Source: Halocafeteria seosinensis
Taxonomy: Eukaryota; Sar; Bigyra; Bicosoecida
Direction of reading: 5' to 3'
Assembly (NCBI GenBank): GCA_001687465.1
Contig: LVLI01000194.1
Location: 1-64,000, forward strand
Length of the DNA: 64,000 nucleotides
The notes beneath the pieces were generated by a model that worked only from the letters and a program-made list of their open reading frames with translations, was not told the DNA's origin and ran no database searches. This document shows positions 31,860 through 42,970 of the stretch, piece by piece (positions within the stretch are counted from its first letter, which is position 1; each line of letters starts with the position of its first letter). Position numbers and translations under genes: made by a program.

Positions 31860-32815
31860 ATGTCATCGCCCGCGGACGAACAGGACGGCGGGGAAGGCTC
31901 GTCCCTGCAGAAAGGGACGGGAACGGAGTTCACTGAGTTCGCGTTCATGCTGGTTGTAGTGTATGCGAGCTCACTGGCTTCCTTCGTTGTAGGCTTAATG
32001 TGGATTCATTACCTTCATAGGAATGGCCCCGAGCATAAGATGATCCAAATGGGGATCACATGGATGCGCATTACCGGCTGGTTGCTCCTGGTATGCCACA
32101 TTGTCTTATTTGCGCTGGAAGTGGATCGGCAGCGAAGTGTGGAATTCCCCCATTTTGGACTTGTAGGGGTATTTATCTTAATCATCTACGCCGGGCTCAT
32201 TTTTTTTACCAACTCCCATAAGTGCTTTCGCTGGCAGGTGCGTTGGTTCATTGTCGCTCAATCTGTGTGTTTACTTGCATTCATTCATCTCACAGGTAGT
32301 TATTGGACACATGGTATTTGTTATATTTGAAACATTTCATTTAGGTGAAATCGATTTACGGCTTAGGTGCCGACTAGAACACGAATGCAAAACAAACGAG
32401 TTCTGGACACTCTCCCAGCTTAGAATATTGTGGCCCCGAGGCTTTGCGGCGGTATTCCTGGAGATATGGGCCGTTCTCATTGCTTCCTACCTCGGAGCAG
32501 CTCTAGGATGGATCCGCTATAGGTACGCACCTCGGCTGTTTTCCACCTCCCAGCCTCCGAATGAGCTCCCTCCTGATGCTCTGAGACGTGGTAGTAAGTC
32601 ATAGTACCACCTACAAGGTTGTCGCCTACGTAGAGAAGCTTATGTGCACGTATATGAAACTCTCAGGGCATCAACGACCAGTTCGTCGGAACGCCACTTC
32701 CAAAAGACAGTATCAGAATGGTGATGATTCTGCGGTGAATTCGGGCGTCGTAACAGAGCAGAACGATGTCGAAGAGCGTGCCAGTCTTTTGGGTGCCAGC
32801 CATGGACAAAGTTAA
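31860..32815 (+). CDS. Uncharacterised multipass membrane protein, 274 aa
   Basis: Three exons (31860-32237, 32296-32593, 32667-32815; introns 58 and 73 nt) give 274 residues. An acidic N-terminus precedes about five hydrophobic segments: AFMLVVVYASSLASFVVGLM, ITGWLLLVCHIVLFAL, FGLVGVFILIIYAGLIFF, VVIGHMVFVIFETFHL and FAAVFLEIWAVLIASYLGAA. The hydrophilic tail ends EERASLLGASHGQS, a dileucine-like sorting context (ERASLL). The last intron could instead end at 32633 (40 nt), adding 11 residues in frame. No family was recognised. The stop lies only 24 bp from that of the convergent CD36-family gene. Confidence 0.7.
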
Positions 32816-32839
32816 TGCAATAAGATCCCAAGCCATGTG

Positions 32840-35227
32840 TTACCGGTCTTTCTTCGGAGGAACATAGCCCTTCTCTTGGGCTTGCTTTAGGTATTCATAA
32901 GGGTCGGTAGTGGAGAAGTTCATCCCGACACACAGCAATGTGAGGCCGGATATGAATACGATGACAGTCCACATGGCTGCTAAATTACGTATTCCATTGC
33001 GAAGAAATTGGTGCCGGTACACTTGGCTTCGGAACTCTTTTGCTTGAGCATCATTGACTCTGCATGTTATCGCTTGTACAGCTTCGTGAAACACCCCGTC
33101 TATAGCCAACCACGAGTTGGAGTCACTTACCCTCCATGTCTATTGGCAATTATTACAGGAGTGTACGTATTCTGATCGTAATTCTCGAATATTGCCCGTT
33201 TGTTTCCGGAGAAGGAATAATTCGTCATGTGAACATTGACTTGGACACGAAAGTGAAGGTCCATTGTCACACCAGTGGTAGGCTCGACAGCAAGGAATGT
33301 GTCATCCCTGTACAGCAGCAGCAAGCTGGGGTAAAGAATATCGGAGAGAACAATGGAAGATGAGCGCTTCATACCTTGATCTAACAGGTTCGTCTAGATT
33401 ATCAATGGCCGTATGGACCCAACGAGATGCATCTAAAAAATGCGGCTTCGAAATGAAAACGGGGGCTTTAAACTCGCTGTTTCACAGTTATAACATGAAA
33501 ACATGCAATGAATAACCTCGAAGCACCAAGGAGCAAACTTACCATGCAGTCAAATTGACCAAACCGCTGGGCCCCAACGCTGTAGTCCGCCAAATGACAA
33601 ATTTGCAGTTGAAAATGGAAACGTTCAATCTCTAGCTTACCTCTGTATCCTTTTCCAACCTCCGGATTTACGGTGATGTTATCTAACGTCGTGAGGTTTG
33701 GTCGGTAAACGTGTAGCAATATATCTTTTACACTCTCGACGTCATTTTCATGATGGAAGAGTCGCCAGGAGCGATATAGCCCGAACCCGTACGTATTCAG
33801 CAACAACGAGTCGCCTGCTTCAAGAGGGCCTGAGTGTATTGGCATTGCACCGTAGCCATTGTATCCACCAGCGCCACCGGTGGCGATGTTGTGATGAAAC
33901 TGTTCCCCATGGCAACCTTGGATAACGTTATACTCTTCGTTCCTCCACGTCGGCATGCGCTCATCGTTTGTTACGTTGGGGTAGTGGTCGCCGCATGGCC
34001 CGTATTTACAACATCTCAAGGCATTCATGCCGTCCCACAATACATATTGCCGCATCATTTTTGGGTTATGGCGGCCAGTGTAAATTTCATCTCGGCTGTG
34101 CCTGTTGCGGGCGTACTGCGGAGATGTCTGGTTCTCTTGCACTCCCGGAAAGTGTGTAAAAGGCACTTCAATACCTTTTTCATTAACTTTTTTCAGAAGT
34201 TCAGATTCGTAACCCCATGTTACTTCCTGCCAGGTCATATCCAAACAGTATGAGATGCCTACAAGCTCGGATGCTGTTTAGAGACGGCACCTACCTTGAT
34301 AGTCTTATTGACCCACATGAGTTCTGCCTCAGGTATGCGCAGTAAGTCCTCCAGTAACTCGAATTCCTCTGGACCTGCCTGTCCAACTATTGAATGGAAA
34401 GGTACATTAGGGCTGTAGATAACTAGTTGCTCAAGCCGCCTTGTCTCTTCGTTCAGCGGCGTGTAGTATTGCCACGGCAGGTATTGCACAGTTGCGTTAT
34501 CATTCTTGAATTCAACATCAAGCTTTTTATTATGATACAAATACTCGAGAGGGCCAATCTTGTCCACCGATATCTTTGCATTATCTGTAAAGAGACGGCA
34601 GGACCATGACCACCAAAGAATCTCGATATATACCGACACCATGCCGCACTTACTGTAGACAACCTCAAACGGGTTCGTCACATTAAATGCGTAAACAGTC
34701 AGGTACAGCACAGGCGCGTCTTTATGGTCTGAGTCCACCCATACATCGTATCCTGTTACAATGGCGGGACTCAAAACTTTTCGTGCGTTTGCTACATCCG
34801 ATTCAGATGCAGTTCCCGCATACCTTGCGCCTCTTTCGAGGCCAGCGAAAATTTATCCTGAATTCCTTGATTAATTTTCTTGTCAATAAAGGGGGGTAAA
34901 AGCAATGTTACCAACAGTAACGCTATCCCAAGTATCTGCTTCCCCACCACATTATAGAGTCAAGTGAACATTTCACTTCATTTAAGTAGCACACAGGGGT
35001 GCACATACCGTGCAGCATATCCCCAATTTAATGCATATTCTGCCCGTATTGAACGCCGGATGGTCCGTTCGGTACTGATCCAAATGACTGCGCGCACACC
35101 CACAGCAACCATAGGTACCCTTGGTCTCCACGTAGACCTCCTCCTGCGCCACTTGTCGATTCATGGGGGGCAGGCCCCTTCTACCACCCCCCACCACTTG
35201 TAATTCCATATTGACGCTCATTATCAT
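32840..35227 (-). CDS. CD36/LIMP-2/SR-B family membrane protein
   Basis: Nine exons join in frame to 632 residues: 35009-35227, 34824-34935, 34654-34791, 34295-34584, 33641-34226, 33543-33579, 33375-33476, 33131-33325 and 32840-33059. Introns are 32-73 nt. The topology is the family's hairpin: an N-terminal membrane segment (GIALLLVTLLLPPFIDKKI), a large luminal/extracellular domain, and a C-terminal segment (MWTVIVFISGLTLLCVGMNF) with a short tail. Signature stretches are YAFNVTNPFEVVY, VDKIGPLEYLYH, EVTWGYESELL, GPSGLVNLTAC (recovered only by splicing a 37-bp exon), APVFISKPHF and DDTFLAVEPTTGVTM. Family members bind lipids, lipoproteins or lysosomal enzymes at the cell surface or lysosome. 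The 70-residue cytosolic head, with CCGC and CIKLGICC clusters that could be palmitoylated, is longer than in animals. The second intron is 32 nt, or 47 nt if the next AG is used. Confidence 0.93.
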
Positions 35228-35300
35228 CCATAGGAACAAACATGCGGCAGTAAGAGACAAGGAAATCAATCAACTACAAAGTAAACACATATATCAACGA

Positions 35301-35324
35301 CTCTCTCTCTCTGTGTGTGTGTGT
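35301..35324 (+). repeat. (CT)n(GT)n microsatellite
   Basis: A CTCTCTCTCTCT run passes directly into GTGTGTGTGTGT in the 334-bp gap between the CD36-family start (35227) and the FANCM stop (35562). No other feature is seen in that gap. Confidence 0.85.
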
Positions 35325-35561
35325 ATTGAATCCGGATAAAAGCCGTCAGCTTCACAAGGCTCTGCCTGAAGGACGAGACGAGTCGAGAATCTGGACACTG
35401 ACTGTGACCAGTGGGTGGGTAGTTTGGGTCGAGGCCCGTGTATTCTTTCCGAGGGCAGGCAGAAAAGCTCAGCGAAGAACTTGGAGTATCATGACAACCT
35501 AACGCTTGGAATCCGCAGATTCAGCAAAATTGTAGCAACTGCGTCCCGGAAGACGAGTAGT

Positions 35562-38500
35562 CTACACTTTTTGAATTTTACTGCAAATCCTCTCAGCACT
35601 ATCATGCGTAATACCCGCAGCATCAACGAGATGTTTAGCGTTCAAAGAGGGAACTGCTTCCCCTAGTTTGGCATTGCCGATAGTTTCAACCACGGCTATA
35701 CTCTCTACGGGTGACAGTTGGTGTTTACGCATCAATAATCTCGCCTTCGCGATTCTTGCATTTCTGTCTTTCGCATCGCTAATATGCTCACAGGATCCAC
35801 ATTGTAATCTATAAGAAGGGCTCCAAGGTATCCGCGTCAGCGAATTGGTACTGGCCTTCACCGCTTCCTGCAGTACGGCCTGAAGCGCTTCCTGTAAATC
35901 TCCACAACTAGTAACGCCATGTTGGATATTCAGAATCTTCCGCACAGAAGTAATTTTCCGTTCCTTAACGGCTGGATCGGCCTTTCCGTATAGGATAAGA
36001 GCTTTTATACTACTTCGTGACCCTTGTAGGTCATCTAGTAGAGATTTAATCGTCGTCTCATCCACCTCCTCCAGGCCAAGGACCACAGCATAAGACAGGT
36101 CTTGGAAGCATATCACATTTCCATTTAAAGGAGACTCATACACCTCGAACTTATGCTCACTGTAGTTGCTCCCCAGGTGTTCCATAGCTGCTTGGAAATT
36201 ATCGCGGAATTCAACGGCATGAGTCCCCCTTTTCTGTCCTACTAAAAGCTTGGTAGGCGTATTCGCCTTAGCAGATTTCACTTCTTCGTCCTCACTGTCG
36301 CTACTAGCTTCGCCCAATAAATTGAAGTCTTTAATTACCGCATCCCATGGAATATCTCCCTCTCGTCCAGCAAATGATTCAACTGTACAGGCTTCGGCTA
36401 CAGGTACCTGGTTACGAGTAGATGGAGTTTCCGATACAACTCCATTAGGCATGCTTTCCTTGGAAGACGATATCACTGGAGTTGCAGCATTCTGTCTGCG
36501 AGCTTGCAGCCTTCGCTTTGCTGCTTCCTTATTTCTTCTTATACGTTCCTTGAGTTCTTCGTTCTTAACAGAGCTGGATTTATCACCTGTCTTCTGGACT
36601 GAGGCTTCCATTGTGCCCTCTTGAGGGCGTTCGCTACCGTTGTCGCTTGTCGTGTCTTCCGCACGAGTGTTGGCAGGAACTTGGCGGCGATCCAAATCAA
36701 GAGGCTTTTCAGCAGCGAGACGAGCAGAATTCCAAGAGGTGTTTCCCCGGGGAGAATCACTTGGAGGTTTGTAACGCGAGCAATTGAGATCCATATCGGG
36801 ATACTCTCGCTGATCGTTTGAATTTTCCCGATAGAGCTGAAAAAAATGCCCCTCTTCCCCATGAAGTACATTGCGGTACCGCTGGCATGCTTCACAAAGA
36901 AAGACATCTTGACACGTCTTGCAAACGTACATCCGGAAGTTGCGTCCATTGTCTTCGCATCCGGCACAACAAGGACCCTCTGGTGTTAAATGAGTACACT
37001 GAGTACTACCATTGGAGAACATATACGATTCGCCATCCTCCCCCATATCATTTACAACGAAACTATGAGCGTCGGAGTTATCACTCTCGTCTCCTAAGCG
37101 TGCCTCTCTTTCGACTTCTTCGTCAGTGCCACTGTTCAAGTCCTCTACTTCCGCATCAGTATCCAGGGAGCTCTGAGTGTCCACCGGCCGACTGCTAATC
37201 CTATTTACTTGCTCCATCACACGCTCCACTGTAGGTAACGAGGCAGATTTACCGCATCTAAATAAGGACTTCGGTGGGCGTTTTTCATCTGCCTGGGACA
37301 AAACCGAACGCTGTCTCATTTCGTGTCTATTCCACGAGCGTCCACGATGACCTCCCTTATCTCCTCCATATTGGCTTTCAAGCTCATTTTCGTCCCAGTC
37401 TGTAGCATCATCTATAAATGGATCTTCAGCATCATAGTTGTTCGGAAGGCTCTCAGCGTCGCTATCTTCTTCGTCGTCGGTCCATGCTACTCCAGTATCG
37501 TTATCGATCTCCTCTTCGGCGTCTCTTTCAATATACTTATCCACGGCTCGCTTCTTTAACCTTTTCAAACGGGAGACCTTTTTCCGTGCCACTGGAGATT
37601 GGGACTCACTCTCCGAAGAGTCGCCGTCCGTTACGGCCGCCCTGTCGCCACTACGTAGATTCGAGGAAGACCCTTTACATGACATGACACACTCCTTGGC
37701 TTTCGTCGCTGTATCCTCATCATCATTGCCCCACAAGTTCAAAACATTGTTACCAGAACCTTGGGTGAACTCTTCTTCCTCTTCCGAGTCTATCATAACA
37801 ACCTCGTTTCGACTATTGTTTCGCTCAGCGACTGTCGATGTAGACCGTTTCTGCTTACGCTCGTGTGAATCGACTTTTTTGTTCGACGTAGCCCCCCTCT
37901 CCCGTTTCTCCTTCGACATTTGGTTTCTTTGCTTGGGCTTTGCGAACGTAGAGATATCCTGACTCCCTGAGTTTGTTTTACTTGTAGACTCATTTTCATC
38001 GTCAGATCTCCGTTTCCTTTTAGACTTGTGAGAAGATTTCGGTTCGCGAGCTTTGCGCTTTTTTTGTTTCAAGCCTGCTACTTGGGAAGACCTAAACTCT
38101 GAAACCGAAATAGTCTCCCTGACCATCTCCGGGCTTCCAACGAGATGGGAATATTGTTCAGGCGGCTGATAAGAAGGCAACTTATCCGAACAGTTTCGCA
38201 AAAAGCAGGACACTTTTCTGTAGTCTCGAAAAGATGCATCAAACTTATTAGCCTCCGTCCCAGGAGTAACGAGAGCTACGCACTCTCCAACTCCACTTCG
38301 TCCCGTCCTTCCAAGACGTTGGACAGTCCTGAAGAGATGACAAAGAAATGCTCGTAAGAATTTACATAATTCCGGCCCTTAAATTCCTTGCTTACCTAAT
38401 TGGAGAGCCAACAGCATCAAACATTACGATGATTCCCACCTCTCCAATGTCCAGCCCCTCTTCGCCAATGCAAGTGGCAACTAGTACATTACATTCACCA

Positions 38501-40962
38501 CTTCTAAATTTTGCAATCGTGTCAACCTGTTCTGACTGCTTTTGACCCCTTGCTGCGGTGCCCGTCGAATTAGCTGCTTTGGACGTACCCTGCCCAACGA
38601 ACGCCGCGGCCTGCGAACAAAGCGCGTGTAAACATTGCTCGCCAGGAGAATCTACTTAGAAGCACGTTCCAGGTACCTACTTCCATTAGGTCACTATCCT
38701 TCCATTCCAAATGCTTGATGACTTCCTCAACACTTGACCTTGTCTGGGTAAAGACGATTGCCCGGGTAGATTCGCCTGCCGCGTTCTTTCGAGAAAAGTG
38801 GGATCTCAGCACCTCTGCGATGTACATGTAGTGATATGCGGAACAAATGAGTAATAAAAGGTCCGCACAAACGCAAATAAGACGTACCGGAAAGCTTCAA
38901 CAGTTTTGGATGGACTAAGTGTCTCCCAGAATCCTCCATCCGATTTAACCGTTGCATCAGGTTTTTCCATGAGTTTTGCCTGAACAACCATTGTTTCGTC
39001 CTATTTACCTGGGGGCTATTGGCATACCTCACAAGGGACTTATGAAAAGACCACGTCCCGTGTGTCTGCAGCTCCTTCATTGCAGGTATCAAACTCAGCA
39101 AAGCGTTGAAGTCACTCATCACTTGGATCACCTCATCTTGTGGTAAACCGTTTTCTTGAGACTTGGACTTGAAATCCTGAATGACCTCCATCAACAGCAT
39201 AACGTTTAGCCGCTTTGGGTCAGAAAATCGGAGCCAACCGCTTTTGTTAAGCCGGAGTACTATGGGCTTAATCATCTCGCAAAATTCTTTAGTGAGTTCC
39301 TCAAGCTCTTTTGACAGTGGGACCTGAATCGCCGTAAAGTTACGCAAACATGCTTAGCCGAGAAATACATGCGCTTCTGCAGCACTTACATTAACACGAT
39401 CAATAGTCTTCAGAAACGTGTACGGTTGTACATCACTATCGAAATCGCTCCTCGCCTCAATCTTGGTTATGTGGAGGTTATTGAACACCTCGCTAACCCT
39501 GCTGATATCTGTTCCTGGTGTGGCACTCAACGCTAACATCCGATATCTTTGATGCACTCTGTCCATGTACTTGACAACAAGACAGTGTGGGTAGTTCCCC
39601 TGTGCACGGTGAGCCTCGTCAACTACTATCAGAACTACTCGTTTTGGCTGCACACACAAATGGATACTAGCAGTATGTTGTCAGCAGAAAGCAAATACAT
39701 TCCTTAACGTACATCAGCCCTTCCTTCTCGTAAGTCGTTGGCCATCACATGTGGAGTGCAGAATATGACATTCCGCGAACCCCACAGTTCTTGACGTTCA
39801 CTTGGTTTGACGTTCCCCAGCAACTGTGCCGTGACGTTCTCAGGAAGACCCTGGGCAGTAATATTCCAACTTGCAAAGAATAAAACCCCGAAGAGCTGCT
39901 TTGTCTGGGAACGAGACGTTTTTCTTACCATGATCTTGTAGCATGCCTCAATTTGCTGTACAACCAGTGGCTTTGTTGGCGCAAGGAAAACGACTTGTCC
40001 ATCCGGATACCACCTGCCCAAGGACAGAACGTAAGACAAGTCCATGCAACAACGAAGATTTTTCTCGAGAGAAGTGCATACCTGTAAAAATTGTACATTA
40101 CAACGGCTGCAATGAACGTTTTCCCTAGTCCAGTGGGAAGCGAAACGAGTGTGTTGTAGTAAATTGCTGTTTCCACAATCTTGCGTTGGTACGCGCGCTC
40201 AGCGTATTTCTCGTTCATGGGAAAGATCCATGTTCCTGCCGTCTCGGGGTTCATTTGTGGGAGCTCACTTGTTGGAACTTCATGAGACAAGTCTACTGGT
40301 CCATCCTCGTCTGGGCGTTTCTCTTGTGCTGTTGTCTTCAGTATCTTGGATACCTTGCCTCTCCCACAGAGTTGGTTGCTGGTATACTGACGAGTAACAG
40401 ATTTCTTGAGAGCAACTCGAGCACCTGAGCTTGGAGAGAACGGCTTCTCCTCATTTGTATTACCTGTCTGCTGTTGACTTTTCCCACTAGTCTCCTGCGA
40501 GGAATAGTTCCACGATGTATGGTTGGAGGTAGAGGAGGTGGGGCGCGAATAGACAATTGAATCCAGCCGCTTGCTAGTGGTACTTCCCGTTCCACCGCCA
40601 GCATTCCAAGATCGTGTAACATTCAGTCTACTTTGGACAGAGGCAGAAGAAGCGGCAAATTGGGTGACAGCTGAATTAGAGGTTGTCGAATAACTTGAGG
40701 AGCTCGGATACCGAAAATCTTGCTCAGAAGTCAGATCAATTTCCTCCACTTGATGGGCCAAGGGAGCCGCGTTCTCCTTCCCTTTGGAGGCATCCTCCGT
40801 GACGTCGCATACCTGAGCTAGCGTATTCTGCAATTTTCCACATACAGATAAAATATTGTAAGACACTGGTGATATGCTGTCATTCTAAACCTCTTCCGAC
40901 TTCTCTATCGGAAGACCTACTTCGTCGATGTTTTCCAGCCAGGAAATGTCATCCTCTGCCAT
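35562..40962 (-). CDS. FANCM: FANCM/Mph1/Hef-family DNA translocase with embedded zinc module
   Basis: FANCM remodels stalled forks and recombination intermediates. Nine exons give 1,616 residues: 40891-40962, 40082-40827, 39929-40013, 39713-39850, 39390-39647, 38888-39323, 38681-38814, 38396-38610 and 35562-38328. Introns are 63-78 nt. The SF2 helicase has Walker [10 protein letters not shown] (about 258), APTKPL, DEAH in [14 protein letters not shown] (about 359), LSATPGTD, the FANCM-type insert (LVHPKLLKL), [13 protein letters not shown] and motif [13 protein letters not shown] long acidic and basic disordered region follows. Around 1135-1195 lies a Cys-rich module ([28 protein letters not shown], then His) resembling a ZZ-type zinc finger, which I do not know from FANCM. 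The C-terminus looks like a degenerate ERCC4 nuclease fold ([15 protein letters not shown]) without the ERKxxxD site, plus a helix-hairpin-helix tail. Family call is firm. Confidence 0.93.
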
Positions 40963-41082
40963 TTCTCGGCTGACATGCGTCACTCCTACAGCACCTATAT
41001 TGTGTCTAACATCTAAAAAAGCCAAAATCCGGCTGGAATATCCTCTATATGGACCAATACAAGCCCGATACTACTTTGTGAA

Positions 41083-41176
41083 CCCGGGTCCCGGGCGAAT
41101 TCAAATGTGTCTCGCTTGTAGTAAACGGCTGTCCGGGATGAATTCCCGGATGAGGATCCGGGCCACGGGCCCGGAT
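41083..41176. promoter_or_regulatory. Three GC-rich inverted repeats in the FANCM/NME7 divergent promoter
   Basis: The 323 bp between the FANCM ATG (40962, minus) and the NME7 ATG (41286, plus) contain three perfect inverted repeats: CCCGGG-T-CCCGGG (41083-41095), TCCGGGA-5 nt-TCCCGGA (41132-41150) and ATCCGGGCC-3 nt-GGCCCGGAT (41156-41176). All share a CCGGG core and stand out against balanced surrounding sequence. A bidirectional-promoter role, such as binding a dimeric factor, is inferred from position only. Confidence 0.55.
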
Positions 41177-41285
41177 TTCATTGCCGTTTATGTGCTCATT
41201 CAGAGAGGATAACATTGCTGCACGGTAGTGAATGGTACCCGAAGGACGAGTGTAAGTGGCAGTGATACAACCGGAAGGCGGAACA

Positions 41286-42778
41286 ATGGAGACGGCCTGC
41301 TACTCATTCCGGATGGAATGGTTGGATCCATTCGCGGAATTACGGCGACCTTATAAACTGAAATTCCATGAACGCATGGATAAGAAGCATAAGATCGAGT
41401 TGGTAAGTTTTCGCGTCTTTTGCAGTGCTTATGCTGGTTGCACATTACTGCTGGCAATCCGCGCTATTTGGAGGATGCAGTTTGACTTGCGCACAAAGAA
41501 GACGTTCCTCAAGCCCACCGAGTATCCGTCGATTCAACTTGATGATTTATTCATTGGAGCCAGAGTAAATATGTGAGTACTCCTACTCAGTACACGGTGT
41601 TGGCGCGAGCCAGCTCTTGGTAGATTGTCACATGTATCACCTCTGCTTGCAGTTTTGGACGACAAATGACAGTTCTCGATTACGATGATGCGTTCACGAG
41701 GAACCACCTTGAACAGAAACAACAAAGGTGAGCCCACAACCAACGATATACTACGATCACTTTGGAGAGTGTCATGCACATTCTTCATGCTCTTGCTGTC
41801 TTCCGTGGCAGATGCCTAGCGATCCTTGGATACTCGACTATCACTCACTTAGGCGATATATGGAGCATTATAAATCAGAGTGGACTCAAGATTGTGCACC
41901 TACGGATGTGCTCGTTATCTGATCGAGATGTCCACAAATTGTTTGAAAACCCTGATAAAGAACTTCTCAATGAGCCTATTCTGGTTATGGAACTTGTAGG
42001 TGAAAATGCTGTTCAGTTATGGCACGATACTATTCCATCGTTGAAGGAGAGTGAAATGCAAGGTGTGATAAGGGAGGCAGAGTCTCCTCAAGAAGCCGAA
42101 AGAGTACTAGAAACATGTTTTGGTCACGGTCACAAAGGCCATGCTCCCGATATGGCTCCGCCTGTTACTGCTTTTGGTGGAACTGGACCAGGCAGTACCG
42201 CAAAGGAGTCTCACGCGGTAGATGCATCCTCAGCTGTAACACCCACCGCTTTGATGGATGACAAGTCGTCCTGCGCAGTTGTTCTACCACATGTTATACT
42301 GTCCAAGGACGCGGGTCCCTTAATTTCGGATTTTATGGATGCGATTGAATCAACAAAGGGTGCAGATGGCGGTCCGCTACGAGTAACTGCCATGCAAATG
42401 TTTGAACTTGATCTTGTTACAGCGGAAGAATTTCTTGAAGTATATAAACACGTAGCCCCTGAGTTTCGCGTAAGTACATGGAGTTTCCTTGATGCTAACG
42501 TCGCTATCTTAGCTCTCTAATTTGGCTTGCTGCAGGCCATGGCTCAAGAGTTGAGTTCCGGTCTATGCCTTGCTACAGAAGTACATGGGAATGATGCTGT
42601 TAACCGTCTCAGAAAAATAGCCGGACCGAGAGACGTTGATATTGCAAAACGAATTAGGCAGCAATCTCTTCGCGCCAAATACGGGAAAAGCATTCCGCAA
42701 AATGCGATCCATGTTACGGACTTGGATGAAGACGGTCGAACGGAATCCGAATACTTCTTCTCTGTACTAGAAGAATAA
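41286..42778 (+). CDS. NME7: NME7, DM10 plus two nucleoside-diphosphate-kinase domains
   Basis: Five exons (41286-41402, 41481-41572, 41653-41727, 41812-42469, 42536-42778; introns 66-84 nt) give 394 residues, close to animal NME7. The N-terminal DM10 domain is clear: YSFRMEWLDPFAELRRPYKL, KKTFLKPTEYPSIQLDDLFI, then FGRQMTVLDYDD. The first NDK domain (about 95-235) is degenerate: the KPD strand reads CLAILGYSTITHLGDI and no NxxHGSD histidine site is evident. The second NDK domain ends with QNAIHVTDLDEDG, keeping the catalytic His seen in human NME7 (NAVHCTDL), but its first strand (SCAVVLPHVILSKDAG) also lacks the Lys. NME7 works in ciliary axonemes and the gamma-tubulin ring complex. It is strongly associated with flagellated lineages, so its presence hints at a flagellum. 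Confidence 0.93.
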
Positions 42779-42970
42779 TAAGACAGAGAGACATAGCATA
42801 CGGCTTTCCATTTTAATGATGGTTTCCACTATACCTTGGTTTATACTCTTCGTCTCCACTTGCACACTTCGAATCAAATCGTTGTGAATTACCCCCGTTT
42901 TGTGAAGATACCCGTATCTTAGACACACTATCCCCGGGTTGTTTGCTTGGTGCACAGTGTAAGCGTTAAG

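Noticed and set aside
33127-33372. A 31-nt intron at the last junction of the CD36-family gene
   Set aside because: The AG at 31 nt gives the wrong frame. A later AG gives a normal 71-nt intron and a clean C-terminal membrane segment.
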